DNA of 64,000 nucleotides from CAWCKS01 sp963763485 (GCA_963763485.1 CAVXOW010000008.1:1054001-1118000), one strand, 5' to 3'. Positions 16,774 to 28,511 are shown, numbered from the stretch's first letter. Made by a program: numbers and translations. Notes: a model not told the origin generated them from the letters alone.

Positions 16774-17390
16774 GCCGATGCCCCGAGTTGCAGCTCGCGC
16801 GCGGAAATGCCGAGCGGCTGGTGGGTCGCGGCGACGATGAGGCCGCCATTGCGCAGGTGGTCGGTCATCAGGGCAGCGATCATCGCTTGCCCTGCCACGT
16901 CGAGTGCGGTGGTCGGCTCGTCCAGCAGCCAGAGCGGGCGCTTGAGCGCAACGAGGCGCGCGATCGCAAGCCGCCGGCGCTGGCCCGCCGACAGGAAAGC
17001 TGTGGGCAAGTGGCCGAGATGGTTCAAGCCGACCGACTCGAGTGCCGCGGCCGGGCCCGATTGGCTGACATCGCTGCCCAGGAAATCGAACCAGAACGCG
17101 ACGTTCTCAAGCACTGTCAGCGACGGCTTGATCGCGTCGCGATGGCCGAGCAGATGAGCCTGCTCGGCAAGTGTCAGGTTGTCGTCGCCTCCCGCTAACG
17201 TGACGGTGCCTGACGCGATCGCAACCAGCCCGGCGATCAGCCGTAGCAGCGAGGATTTGCCCGAACCGTTCGGGCCGACCACCGCCAGTGCCTCGCCGGC
17301 AGAGACCGAAAAGTTAAGGTTCGAGAATACCTTACGATCACCGCGGATGCAGCTGACCGCGTCGCCTGAAAGCATTTTGGGAGCAGACAT
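16770..17390 (-). CDS. ccmA: Haem exporter ATP-binding protein CcmA (CycV)
   Basis: The ATPase of the CcmABCD complex; ATP hydrolysis releases holo-CcmE. It has 206 residues with Walker A GPNGSGKSSLLR (about 40-51), the signature LSAGQRRRLAIARL and Walker B LWLLDEPTTALD. It is the first gene of the minus-strand ccm operon and faces away from acnA, with 231 bases between them that must hold both promoters. In B. japonicum the same divergent acnA/cycVWX arrangement is known. Confidence 0.96.
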   Translation of the reverse strand: MSAPKMLSGDAVSCIRGDRKVFSNLNFSVSAGEALAVVGPNGSGKSSLLRLIAGLVAIASGTVTLAGGDDNLTLAEQAHLLGHRDAIKPSLTVLENVAFWFDFLGSDVSQSGPAAALESVGLNHLGHLPTAFLSAGQRRRLAIARLVALKRPLWLLDEPTTALDVAGQAMIAALMTDHLRNGGLIVAATHQPLGISARELQLGASA

Positions 17391-17497
17391 CCGCGCGCCT
17401 GGTTAGAAGGACAAGGCGTCATTGATACATCGGCGCGCCGCCGCGCGATGCATCGGAGATTTCTCGCCGCGCCATGTGGCGGCGCGCTTAAAAAGAC

Positions 17498-17503
17498 TAT
17501 AAA
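17498..17503 (+). promoter_or_regulatory. Possible -10 element of acnA
   Basis: TATAAA stands in the acnA-ccmA divergent gap, 119 bases before the acnA ATG. No good -35 box is seen upstream, so this is only a candidate. Confidence 0.2.
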
Positions 17504-17621
17504 CCGGCACGGTTCGTGCTCCGGTTCCGCGGCGCAACGACCTGCCCTCGCCAGCCAATAAGGTGGCTTGATACCTGCGGGCTTCAGGTATCGGCGCCGC
17601 AAGATATCGGGATTTCCTCAC

Positions 17622-20342
<2,721 letters not shown>

Positions 20343-20369
20343 GCATGATCCGAAAAAGCGGGATCATGG
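20343..20369. repeat. Short palindromic element, family D-like copy
   Basis: gcatgatccgaaaaagcgggatcatg, directly after the acnA stop, is a short relative of the longer family D palindromes at 22755, 32275 and 22370 (interrupted). Confidence 0.5.
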
Positions 20370-20410
20370 TTAAGTGAAAAATCTTCACTGCGAAGTGAAT
20401 GGCGGATGAT

Positions 20411-20448
20411 AAGCACGCGGCCTAGGAATTGGGCCGCGTGCTTTTTTT
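20411..20448 (+). terminator. Rho-independent terminator of acnA
   Basis: A 12-base stem, aagcacgcggcc / ggccgcgtgctt, with a nine-base loop, followed by a run of T. It lies about 70 bases past the acnA stop. Confidence 0.92.
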
Positions 20449-20449
20449 G

Positions 20450-21235
20450 ATGGAGTTGAGTTTGGACGGGAGCGTTTCGCGCGGGGATGTAAGAGACTGC
20501 GGCAGGTCGCTGCGCTCGCTTGCGGTCGCGGCCTGTGGAATCTTCCTGCTCGGCGATACCGCGTTGGCCGATCCGAGAGCGGTCGTCGAACTCTTCACCT
20601 CGCAGGGTTGCTCGTCCTGTCCGCCCGCCGACAAGCTGATCGGCGAACTGGCCAATGATCCGTCGGTGATCGCGCTCAGCCTGCCGATCGACTACTGGGA
20701 CTATCTTGGCTGGAAGGACACGCTTGCCGACAAGCGCTTTACCGCGCGGCAAAAGGCTTACTCGCACATCCGCGGCGACCGCGAGGTCTACACGCCTCAG
20801 GTCGTGATCAACGGCAAGGTCCATGCGGTCGGCAGTGATCGCGACAGCATCGAGCGCGCCATCGAGCAGACCTCGCACGAGATCGGCGTGATGTCGGTTC
20901 CGGTGTCCGTGACGGTGACCCGAGGCCAGCTGAACGTCTCCGTGGCGGCGGCGCCGACGGCGCCGGCACGTGGCGAAATCTGGCTGTGGTCGGTTGCGCA
21001 CGCGATACCGATCGCAATCGGCCGCGGCGAGAACCATGGCCGCGAGGTCACGTACCACAACGTGGTGCGCAACTGGCTCAAGGTCGGTGACTGGTCGGGC
21101 AAGGCGGCGAGCTGGAGCATCCCGATCGAGAACGTGATGCGCGACGGCGTCGACGGCGCCATCGTCTATGTCCAGGACGGCGACCGCGAGCGTCCCGGCG
21201 CAATGCTCGGCGCCGCCTATACGGCGCTGCATTAG
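20450..21235 (+). CDS. Exported DUF1223 family thioredoxin-like protein
   Basis: Up to 261 residues. A hydrophobic segment (LAVAACGIFLLGDTALA) precedes VVELFTSQGCSSCPPADK, whose CSSCPPAD resembles a thioredoxin active site, then YWDYLGWKDTLADKRFTARQ and VYTPQVVINGK (cis-Pro-like). These are DUF1223 hallmarks; a periplasmic redox role is suggested but not shown. The start is uncertain: the ATG at 20450 falls in the T-run of the acnA terminator and no ribosome site is visible; TTG codons at 20456 and 20462 are alternatives. Confidence 0.85.
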   Translation: MELSLDGSVSRGDVRDCGRSLRSLAVAACGIFLLGDTALADPRAVVELFTSQGCSSCPPADKLIGELANDPSVIALSLPIDYWDYLGWKDTLADKRFTARQKAYSHIRGDREVYTPQVVINGKVHAVGSDRDSIERAIEQTSHEIGVMSVPVSVTVTRGQLNVSVAAAPTAPARGEIWLWSVAHAIPIAIGRGENHGREVTYHNVVRNWLKVGDWSGKAASWSIPIENVMRDGVDGAIVYVQDGDRERPGAMLGAAYTALH

Positions 21236-21249
21236 AGTTACAGCAACGT

Positions 21250-21352
21250 CGTCATTCCGGGGCGCGAACGAAGTGAGCGAGCCCGGAATCCATAACCACC
21301 ACCGGGAGTATGGATTCCGGGCCTGCGCCTTCGGCGCATCCCGGAATGACGC
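21250..21352. repeat. Palindromic repeat, family E
   Basis: gtcattccggggcgcgaacg at the left matches cgcatcccggaatgac at the right, with an inner pair cggaatccata / tatggattccg. The only copy in this window; it fills the gap before the formamidase gene. Confidence 0.65.
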
Positions 21353-21427
21353 TGTGTTTGAAACGCCTTCCCCGCAAACTCGCTTCCGCCTAACCTGACA
21401 GCGACGACGCAGCAGGGGTCACGGCAC

Positions 21428-22369
21428 ATGGCGCATCATCATCTCAGGGCAGCAGCGGCAACCTGCCATTGGGGTTTTTTTGACGCCGCGCTGAAGCCGG
21501 TGCTTAACGTGAAGAGCGGCGACGAGGTGACGATCGACAGCATCAGCGGCGACACCTATCAGCTGCCCGATCCGAAGCGCTTTCATATTCCGCCTGAAAT
21601 GCATGATGTTCACGCCAACAGCGAGCGTTCGCTGCCCGGCCATATTCTCACTGGCCCCGTTGCCATCGACGGCGCGCAGGTGGGCGATGTGCTCGAGGTC
21701 GAGATCCTCGAGGTCAAGCTGCGGCAGGACTGGGGTTACAACGTCATCCGTCCGTTGTCCGGCATCCTGCCCGACGATTTTCACGAACGGCGATTGATTC
21801 ACATTCCGCTCGATGCGGAGAGGATGGTTGGCCGCATGTCGTGGGGGCTCGACCTGCCGCTGAAGCCGTTCTTCGGCGTGATGGGCGTCGCGCCGCCGCC
21901 GGCCTGGGGCCGCGTCACCTCGATCGTGCCGCGTGCCTTCGGCGGCAATCTCGACAACAAGGAGCTCGGCGCCGGCGCAAAACTGTTCCTGCCGGTGTTC
22001 GTGCCAGGCGCGCTGTTCTCGTGCGGCGACGGCCACGGCGTTCAGGGCGATGGCGAGGTCTGCATCACCGCGATCGAGACGGCGCTGCAGGGGCGCTTCG
22101 CCTTCAAGCTGCGCAAGGATTTGCGCCTGACATATCCGCGCGCGGAGACGGCGACGCACTACATCACGATGTTCATGGATCCCGACCTCGACCGCTGTGC
22201 CGAGAATGCGGTGCGCGACATGATCGTGCTGCTCGGCGAGAAACGCAATCTGTCGCGTGAGGACGCCTACACGCTCTGCAGCCTCGCCGCCGATTTGCGG
22301 GTGACCCAGGCGGTCAATGGCTCGAAGGGCGTCCACTGCATGATCGAAAGGGCGATCGTGCACGGCTAG
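21428..22369 (+). CDS. Acetamidase/formamidase family protein
   Basis: A protein of 313 residues in the FmdA/AmdA family, which hydrolyses short amides to ammonia and the acid. GPVAIDGAQVGDVLEVEILEV, the His/Pro-containing MGVAPPPAWGRVTS, GGNLDNKELGAGAKLFLPVFVPGALFSCGDGHGVQGDGEVC and the final VNGSKGVHCMIER are family-typical. It ends in a normal family C-terminus. It stands alone, with no transporter or regulator beside it, so the in vivo substrate is unclear. Confidence 0.92.
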   Translation: MAHHHLRAAAATCHWGFFDAALKPVLNVKSGDEVTIDSISGDTYQLPDPKRFHIPPEMHDVHANSERSLPGHILTGPVAIDGAQVGDVLEVEILEVKLRQDWGYNVIRPLSGILPDDFHERRLIHIPLDAERMVGRMSWGLDLPLKPFFGVMGVAPPPAWGRVTSIVPRAFGGNLDNKELGAGAKLFLPVFVPGALFSCGDGHGVQGDGEVCITAIETALQGRFAFKLRKDLRLTYPRAETATHYITMFMDPDLDRCAENAVRDMIVLLGEKRNLSREDAYTLCSLAADLRVTQAVNGSKGVHCMIERAIVHG

Positions 22370-22440
22370 CGCACGTCCCGGAAAAACATTCCCTCGATCT
22401 TATCGGGGTTGGGTACCGGTTTTCCGGCGAGGACATCCGC
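22370..22440. repeat. Interrupted palindromic element, family D
   Basis: cgcacgtcccggaaaa and taccggttttccgg..ggacatccgc are the two arms of the family D element, but about 30 bases of unrelated sequence separate them where intact copies have only a few. Confidence 0.6.
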
Positions 22441-22754
22441 AAAATAAAACGGGCCAACTTCCGTCGGCCCGGCGAGACACCTGAGATTTACCGCGTACAG
22501 GCCCGATCTTATCAACCCCGGGGGGCTGGGGGCTGAGGAATCCGGTGTCAACAAGACCGGGCCAACGCAGTGCAGGATATTTGCCAAATCAGGGCGGCGT
22601 TGGCTGGGCCGAAATTGGGCATCTTTATGATCCAACTAACGTTCCCGTGACGGGCGGTTTCTGCCGGGGCGCCGCGACGAACCACCGCATCGGTCCGGCG
22701 GATCGTTGCAATCGCTCTTGCAGGCTGCCGCGCCCGGCGCGATCATGGCATCCA
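22441..22754. other. Gene-free stretch
   Basis: I see no convincing gene on either strand. There is one small hairpin (cgggccaac..gtcggcccg near 22453-22473). An 89-codon minus-strand frame across 22366-22635 is partly encoded by the repeat arms and has no protein-like pattern. Confidence 0.5.
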
Positions 22755-22803
22755 GCGCATGTCCCGGAAAAGTGGATACCGGTTTTCCGACAAGGACATG
22801 CGC
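22755..22803. repeat. Palindromic element, family D
   Basis: gcgcatgtcccggaaaag and ttttccgacaaggacatgcgc form a near-perfect inverted repeat, with a central ataccgg. An almost identical copy is at 32275-32323. Confidence 0.8.
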
Positions 22804-22830
22804 AAACGAAAGTGACAAAGGAGGCGCCGC

Positions 22831-23196
22831 ATGAGCTTGACCGGCGATACGGAACCCAGCGAGAGCAGGGGAATGGAGCGAGGTTCCACCTCGGCCATTC
22901 CCGCAAGAGTGACCTTCACCCGGCGCGAGCTCAGCCGCATCCTCAATCTTTACGGCCGCATGGTCGCCGAAGGCGAATGGCGCGACTACGCCATCGATTT
23001 CCTGAAGGACAGGGCGGTGTTCTCGGTATTCCGCCGCTCGACCGAAGTGCCGCTCTACCGCATCGAGAAGAATCCGAAGCTGGCGCGCAAGCAGGGCGCC
23101 TACAGCGTGATCACGGCCACGGGCCTTATTCTCCGTCGCGGCCACGAACTCGACCGCGTACTGCTCGCGATCGACCGCAAGCTCCAGGTGGTGTGA
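22831..23196 (+). CDS. DUF2794 family protein
   Basis: A protein of 121 residues. VTFTRRELSRILNLYGRMVAEGEWRDYAIDFLKDRAVFSVFRRSTE and the following YRIEKNPKLARKQGAYSVI are the DUF2794 pattern seen throughout Rhizobiales. No catalytic motif is visible and no function is known to me. AAGGAGG stands seven bases before the ATG, an unusually strong ribosome site for this window. It is a single-gene unit bounded by repeats on both sides. Confidence 0.88.
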   Translation: MSLTGDTEPSESRGMERGSTSAIPARVTFTRRELSRILNLYGRMVAEGEWRDYAIDFLKDRAVFSVFRRSTEVPLYRIEKNPKLARKQGAYSVITATGLILRRGHELDRVLLAIDRKLQVV

Positions 23197-23223
23197 GCAA
23201 ACGAAGGCGAGAGGATAATTTTT

Positions 23224-23320
23224 CCGCTCGTCCCCGCGAAGGCGGGGACCCAGTCTTTGCCAACCAATCAGAGCTTATTTCGTGACACCCTGGATTCTCG
23301 CTTTCGCGGGAATGAGCGGA
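23224..23320. repeat. Palindromic repeat, family F copy 2
   Basis: ccgctcgtccccgcgaagg at the left and ctttcgcgggaatgagcgg at the right are inverted arms shared with 14297-14412 and 39698-39794. Confidence 0.7.
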
Positions 23321-23353
23321 CTGATCAAATCGGCTGACGATCCGGCTAGTTCA

Positions 23354-23884
23354 TCAATCCCCCGGCACTGTCCTTGCGCCCTCGCCGAGGTCGCGCTGCA
23401 TCATCACGGTGTCGAGCCAGCGGCCGAACTTGAAGCCGACATTCGCGCAGGTGCCGATCATCCTGAACCCGGTCGAGCGGTGCACGCCGATCGAGGCGGC
23501 GTTGGCGGAATCGCCGATCACCGCGACCATTTGACGGAAGCCGCGCTGCTCTGACTGCGCGATCAACTCCTGCAGGATGACCTTGCCGATCCCGCGTCCC
23601 TGCGCCTTCGGATCGAAATACACCGAGTTCTCGACGCTGAAGCGATAGGCCGGCCGCGGCCGGTACAGCCCGGCATAGGCGTAGCCGATGACGGCACCGT
23701 CCAGCTCGGCCGCCAGATAGGGAAATTGGCCGTCGGCGAGGCTGCGAAACCGCCGGGTCATCTCGGCGAGATCGGGCGGGTCGAGCTCGAACGTCGCCGT
23801 GCCGAAGCGGACGGCGTGGTCGTAGATTGAGGTGATGGCGGGGAGGTCGGCCTCGGTGGCGGACCTGATCTTGGCTGTCGACAT
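23354..23884 (-). CDS. GNAT N-acetyltransferase (phosphinothricin acetyltransferase-like)
   Basis: A protein of 176 residues starting MSTAKIRSATEADLPAITSIYDHAV, a PAT/YncA-type opening. The acetyl-CoA site is KAQGRGIGKVILQELI (about residues 98-113), and ENSVYFDPKAQGRG is the diagnostic stretch. Family members acetylate methionine sulfone, sulfoximine or phosphinothricin. The open frame extends 52 residues upstream, but those are encoded by the C-rich repeat at 23913-24033, so the ATG at 23884 is used. Confidence 0.88.
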   Translation of the reverse strand: MSTAKIRSATEADLPAITSIYDHAVRFGTATFELDPPDLAEMTRRFRSLADGQFPYLAAELDGAVIGYAYAGLYRPRPAYRFSVENSVYFDPKAQGRGIGKVILQELIAQSEQRGFRQMVAVIGDSANAASIGVHRSTGFRMIGTCANVGFKFGRWLDTVMMQRDLGEGARTVPGD

Positions 23885-23912
23885 GGGCAAAGAGCTAAAC
23901 GCTTCGTTTGAA

Positions 23913-24033
23913 CCTCCCCCTGAAAGGGGGAGGTCGACATGCGCAGCATGTCGGGTGGGGGTCTTCTTGGTCGGAGCGAGTGTAGCTAAGACAGACCCCC
24001 ACCCCAACCCTCCCCCTTGCAGGGGGAGGGAGC
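23913..24033. repeat. C-rich palindromic repeat, family G copy 1
   Basis: cctccccctgaaaggggg at the left and ctcccccttgcagggggag at the right, with the inner arms gtgggggtctt and agacccccacccc. Related copies are at 34073, 41461, 43778 and 45587. Confidence 0.75.
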
Positions 24034-24043
24034 GCGCCACCGC

Positions 24044-24079
24044 AAAAACAAAAGCCCCGGCCTTGCGGGCCGGGGCTTC
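24044..24079 (-). terminator. Rho-independent terminator of the Bax-inhibitor-like gene
   Basis: On the minus strand a stem agccccggcc / ggccggggct is followed by tttgtttttg. It lies about 33 bases past the stop at 24112. Confidence 0.88.
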
Positions 24080-24111
24080 CGAAGCAACAGCTCTTGCTGT
24101 CGGTCGATCGA

Positions 24112-24913
24112 TCAGTTGTCGCGCTGGCCGAGCAACTGCAGCAGCAGCGTGAACAGGTTGATGAAGTTCAGGTAGAGCGACAGCGCACCGAGGATGGCCG
24201 AACGCTCAGCCACGTCTCCGCCGGCACCGGCGTAGCCGTAGATGTACTCGTTCTTCAGCCGCTGGGTGTCCCAGGCAGTGAGGCCAGCAAACACCAGCAC
24301 GCCGCCGACCGAGATCACGAACTGCAGCGCCGAGTTCGCCAGCGAACAGGTTCACCAGGCCCGCGATGATGATGCCGAACAGGCCCATGATCAGGAACGA
24401 GCCCATCGCCGTCATGTCACGCCGCGTGGTGTAGCCGAACAGGCTCAGCGCACCGAACGATGCGGCGGTGATGAAGAACACCTGGACGATCGATGAGTGG
24501 GTGTAGACCAGGAAGATCGACGACAGCGAAACGCCCATCAGCGCCGAGAACACCCAGAACAACAGCTGCGCGGTGGCAGGCGCGAGCCGCTGGATGCCGA
24601 ACGAGATGGCGAACACCATCGCGAGCGGCGCGAAGATGAAGAGCCACTTCAGCGGGCTGACGAACATGGCGTAGCCGAAGGTCGTCAGATAGACGCTGCC
24701 GATCTTCTGCGGGAACGCCGCCAGCGACGGGTCGCTGGTCGTCGCCGCCATGTAGACGCCGAGCGCGGCGAAGCCGGTGATCGCCAGGCCGATCGTCATG
24801 TAGTTGTAGATGCGCAGCATGTATGCGCGCAGGCCGGCATCGACGGCCGCGGCATCGGTGCGGCCGGCCGCGCGGCCGATCGGCGACGCATAGTTGCGGT
24901 CAAAGTCCGACAT
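24112..24913 (-). CDS. Bax inhibitor-1/YccA family membrane protein (apparent frameshift)
   Basis: Seven hydrophobic helices are predicted by eye over about 266 residues. MSDFDRNYASPIGRAAGRTD opens it, RIYNYMTIGLAITGFAALG is the first helix, and GLTAWDTQRLKNEYIYGYAG with LYLNFINLFTLLLQLLG closes it, as in YbhL/YccA proteins. Relatives act as proton-sensitive ion leak channels or FtsH modulators. The frame breaks after LVNLF: dropping the C at 24343 (plus strand) restores LANSALQFVISVGG. Its 802 bases are one more than a multiple of three. Confidence 0.9.
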
Positions 24914-25136
24914 TGTCGAAACCTCGTTGTTGTCCGGCGAGATCAGAAGGGCTTCTCTCGCCAGCACGGAAATCTATCCCAGGCGCCGGGCATTGCCGAC
25001 ATGAACTTTTTGTCATTATTCTCAAGCGCCTGACCCACCGCGAATGTGGGAAATTAACGCGCTTCGCGCAAGCGCGCTTGCGCGGCTGAATGTCGCTATA
25101 ATGTCGCGGCACAGGGACGCGGCCCGCCAGCAAGGC
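24914..25136. other. Intergenic region between two minus-strand genes
   Basis: Contains the upstream region of the Bax-inhibitor-like gene and a GC-rich palindrome (gcgcttcgcgcaagcgcgcttgcgc) near 25058-25082. No gene is seen. Confidence 0.4.
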
Positions 25137-27713
25137 TCACAAATTTCTTAAAACCGTCGCCGGCTTTTGGTTAAGGGCGACCAGCGTTCCGATCAGCCCA
25201 AGGCCAACCGTCACCACCAGGGCGGCGCCGACGACGGCGGCCGCGCCCGCCGCCTCGAACACGAAGCTCAGTGTCATCAGCCGGGTTACGACGATCCAGG
25301 CCGCAATGCTGCCGGACAGGACGCCAAACAGGGCCGTGGCAAGGCCGATCATCAGGTACTCCGCGGCATAGGCGCCGATCAGCCGCAGCCGGGTGGCGCC
25401 CAGCGTCTTCAGGATGACGGCGTCATAGACCCGGTGGCGATGCCCCGCCGCCAGCGCGCCGGCCAGCACCAGGATCGCGGAGACCAGGGTCAGGCCGCTT
25501 GCGGCGCGAATCGCCAGCACGAGGTTGTTGACGACGTCGCCGACGGTCTGCAGCGCCTCCCGCACCCGCACGCTCGTCACATTGGGGAAGGCATCCGCCA
25601 CGACCTTGACGATCCGGGCGTCGTTCTCGGGGCTGGACGTGGGCTCGGTCAGCGTCGCGATCTCGGTGTGGGGCGCGCCACGGAACGTGTTGGGCGAGAA
25701 CACCAGTACGAAGTTGATGCCGAGGCTTTGCCAGTCGACGCTGCGCATGTTGCCGATGGTTGCCGTCACGTTGCGGCCGAGCGCATTGACGGTGACGGCG
25801 TCGCCGAGCTTCAGCCCGAGGCCCTCCGCAAGCTTCTTCTCGAACGACACCAGCGGCGGGCCGTCATAGTTCGGCCCCCACCATTGCCCCTCGACCACCT
25901 TCGAGCCGGCCGGCACGTCGGCCGCATAAGTCAGGCCGCGGTCGCTCTGCAACACCCATTCGGCGTCCGGGCTGGGCTTCAGCTCCTCGGCCTTGACGCC
26001 GCGCGCTTCGACGATGCGGCCGCGCAGCATCGGCACCCGCTCGATTTTCGCTCCTGGATCCTGCGTCATGAGGAATGACTGGAAATCGTCGGCTTTGGCC
26101 GAGGGAATGTCGACGAAGAAGAACGACGGCGCGCGCTCCGGCAGCGCCGCGGTGAATTGCCGCCTTAAATTGCCGTCGATCTGGGTGATGGTGACGAGCA
26201 CGGTCAGGCCGAGCCCGAGCGACAGCACGACGGGCGGCGTCAGCGCGCCCGGACGGTGAATATTGGTGAGCGCCAGCCGCAGCATGGTTGCCGACGGCCG
26301 CGGCATGCGGCGCGCCAACGCCATCAGGACCAGCGCGACGAGGCGAAGCAGGGCGAACACGGCGGCAGCCGAGCCGATGAAGGTCAGCGCGACCTTCTTG
26401 TCGAACGCCTCGAAGGTCGCGATCGCGATCAGGGCGGCGACGGCGGCGACCATGAGCGCGATGTAGCGCCAGCGCGGCCAGTGAGTCTCCGGAACCGCCG
26501 CATCGCGGAACAAGGTGGAGACCGAGACGTCTTCGATCCGGCCGAGCGGCCAGATCGCGAACGCCAGCGCCGTCAACAGGCCGTACACCAGCGCAACGAC
26601 AAGGTCGGTAAGCTGAATCACCGGAACGATCGGCAGCGGCAACAGCTTGCCGAAGCCGGCGACGACAATGAATGGCAGCGCCGCGCCGAACACGAGGCCG
26701 ATCAGCGAACCGACCAGAGCGATCGCCAGCACCTGTGTCGTGAAGATTGCGAACACCGTGCTGCTGGTCGCGCCCAGCGCCTTCAGCGTCGCGATGACAT
26801 CGCGCCTGCGATCAAGATGGCCTTTCACGGCGTTGACCACCCCGACCCCGCCGACCAGCAGCGCGGCGAGTCCGACCAGCGTGAGGAACTGCGTGAAGCG
26901 CTCGATGGTGCGCTCGAGTTGCGGCGAGGCATTGGCCCGGCTGCGGATCTCCCAGCCGGCCTCAGGCAGGTTCGCCCGCACGTTGTCGATCACGCCCTTC
27001 AACGCCGCGTCGCTGCTGTCGTCGGCTAGTTTCAGCCGATAGGACCAGCGCACCAGGCTGCCGGGCTGCAGCAGCGCGGTGGCGCGCAAGCCGTCTTCGC
27101 TGACCAGAAAGCGCGGACCGAAGCCGATGCCGCCGCCGAGCTTGTCCGGCTCAGAGTTGACACTGGCGCGGATTGCAAAATCGGCGGCGCCGATCTTGAC
27201 GTGGTCGCCGACCTTCAGGCTGAGCCGCGCAAGCAAGGTCGGGTCGGCGGCGGCACCGAACGCGCCGTCGCGCGCGACAAGCACGTCGGCGAGCGGCATC
27301 GCCGGCTGCAGGTCGAGCGCGCCGAGCAGCGGAAATTTCTGGTCGACGGCCTTGAGCTCGACCAGCGCATACTGGCCCTCGTTCGAACGCGCCATCGCGC
27401 GCATGGTCGCCGCGACCGACACCGCGCCCTTGGTCGCGAGAAATGCCAGCTCCTCCGGCTTCGCCTCGCGCTGGATCAGCGAGAACGCCGCGTCGCCTCC
27501 GAGCAGGGTGCGTCCTTCGTGCACCAGGCTGGCCGACAGGCTCGCCGCCAGTGCGCCGACGCCCGCGATCGCAAACACGCCGAGCGCAATGCAGGACATG
27601 AAAACATAGAAGCCGCCAAAACCGCCGCGCAGCTCGCGCAGCGCATAGCGCAACGCCGGCGTCGCGGTGCGGCGCGGCGCATTGGTGCCGATCTGGTCGA
27701 CCGCCGCCGTCAT
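25137..27713 (-). CDS. FtsX-like ABC transporter permease (YbbP-type)
   Basis: A protein of 858 residues. An N-terminal helix (GFYVFMSCIALGVFAIAGVGALAASL), a large periplasmic domain, a block of helices around residues 270-400 and a closing block with VLAGALAAGHRHRVYDAVILKTLGATRLRLIGAYAAEYLMIG match the duplicated FtsX layout of YbbP. With the ABC ATPase upstream (overlap of four bases) and the divergent TesA-like gene, this is the ybbP-ybbA-tesA cluster seen in many proteobacteria. Export of lipids or lipoproteins is suspected but not established. Confidence 0.92.
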   Translation of the reverse strand: MTAAVDQIGTNAPRRTATPALRYALRELRGGFGGFYVFMSCIALGVFAIAGVGALAASLSASLVHEGRTLLGGDAAFSLIQREAKPEELAFLATKGAVSVAATMRAMARSNEGQYALVELKAVDQKFPLLGALDLQPAMPLADVLVARDGAFGAAADPTLLARLSLKVGDHVKIGAADFAIRASVNSEPDKLGGGIGFGPRFLVSEDGLRATALLQPGSLVRWSYRLKLADDSSDAALKGVIDNVRANLPEAGWEIRSRANASPQLERTIERFTQFLTLVGLAALLVGGVGVVNAVKGHLDRRRDVIATLKALGATSSTVFAIFTTQVLAIALVGSLIGLVFGAALPFIVVAGFGKLLPLPIVPVIQLTDLVVALVYGLLTALAFAIWPLGRIEDVSVSTLFRDAAVPETHWPRWRYIALMVAAVAALIAIATFEAFDKKVALTFIGSAAAVFALLRLVALVLMALARRMPRPSATMLRLALTNIHRPGALTPPVVLSLGLGLTVLVTITQIDGNLRRQFTAALPERAPSFFFVDIPSAKADDFQSFLMTQDPGAKIERVPMLRGRIVEARGVKAEELKPSPDAEWVLQSDRGLTYAADVPAGSKVVEGQWWGPNYDGPPLVSFEKKLAEGLGLKLGDAVTVNALGRNVTATIGNMRSVDWQSLGINFVLVFSPNTFRGAPHTEIATLTEPTSSPENDARIVKVVADAFPNVTSVRVREALQTVGDVVNNLVLAIRAASGLTLVSAILVLAGALAAGHRHRVYDAVILKTLGATRLRLIGAYAAEYLMIGLATALFGVLSGSIAAWIVVTRLMTLSFVFEAAGAAAVVGAALVVTVGLGLIGTLVALNQKPATVLRNL

Positions 27714-28483
27714 CGCTGGGCGGCGAGGTTGACGCGGCCCAGGTCGTTACCCAGGTCATCGCCCAAACCGTCGCCGGCATCATCGATCCGGCCCGAGCGC
27801 AACCGCACCACGCGGTCACAGCGCCGCGCCAGCCCCGCATCGTGAGTCACCAGCACCAGCGTCATGCCGCGCTCGGCGTGTTTTGCAAACAGCAGCTCGA
27901 TGATCTGTGCGCCGGTCGCTTCGTCGAGATTGCCGGTCGGCTCATCCGCCAGCAGGATCGACGGATCCGGCGCCAGCGCGCGCGCCAGCGCAACGCGCTG
28001 CTGCTCGCCGCCGGACAGCTGCGTGGGATAATGGTGCTGTCGATCGGCGAGGCCGACGGACGCAAGCTCCTGCGCCGCGCGCTGCTGCGCGTTGCTGTGT
28101 CCGGCAAGCTCGAGCGGCACCGCGACGTTCTCCAGCGCGGTCATGGTCGGGATCAGGTGGAACGACTGGAACACGATGCCGACATTGCGGCCGCGAAAGC
28201 GCGCCAGCGCGTCTTCGCTCATCTTGCTGAAGGGCGTGCCGTCGACCGTGACTTCGCCGCCATCGGGTCGCTCCAGTCCGGCCATCACCATCAGTAACGT
28301 CGATTTGCCCGAGCCGGATGGGCCAACCAGGCCTACGGTCTTGCCACGAGCGATGCGAAGGCTGATGTCTTTCAGGATATGAACGCGCGCGGCGCCCGAG
28401 CCGAGCGCCAGATTGACGTTCTGGATGCGGATGGCATCACTGTCGCGCCCGCTCTGCGCGGCGGGATCGGTTCGCTCGTTCAT
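27710..28483 (-). CDS. ABC transporter ATP-binding protein (YbbA/LolD-type)
   Basis: A protein of 257 residues with Walker A GPSGSGKSTLLM, Q-loop IVFQSFHLIPTMTALENV, signature LSGGEQQRVALARAL, Walker B ILLADEPTGNLDEATG and VLVTHDAGLARRCDRVV. These are marks of the MacB/LolD/YbbA family. The C-terminus is extended by a Gly/Asp-rich tail. The ATG at 28483 (MNERTDPAAQ) is used; 77 upstream in-frame residues overlap the divergent esterase gene and are not family-like. It is coupled to the permease. Confidence 0.93.
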   Translation of the reverse strand: MNERTDPAAQSGRDSDAIRIQNVNLALGSGAARVHILKDISLRIARGKTVGLVGPSGSGKSTLLMVMAGLERPDGGEVTVDGTPFSKMSEDALARFRGRNVGIVFQSFHLIPTMTALENVAVPLELAGHSNAQQRAAQELASVGLADRQHHYPTQLSGGEQQRVALARALAPDPSILLADEPTGNLDEATGAQIIELLFAKHAERGMTLVLVTHDAGLARRCDRVVRLRSGRIDDAGDGLGDDLGNDLGRVNLAAQR

Positions 28484-28511
28484 GGTGCTGTCATATGGGA
28501 GTTCGGGGTCG

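Noticed and set aside
22366..22635. 89-codon minus-strand frame after the formamidase gene
   Set aside because: Its last part (FADVLAGKPVPNPDKIEG) is the translated family D repeat; the rest lacks protein character.
23885..24040. 52-residue N-terminal extension of the GNAT protein
   Set aside because: Encoded by the family G repeat (LPLQGGGLGWGS is a frequent repeat-derived peptide).
25097..25102. TATAAT on the plus strand
   Set aside because: The nearest genes on both sides run on the minus strand, and no -35 box stands at the right distance.
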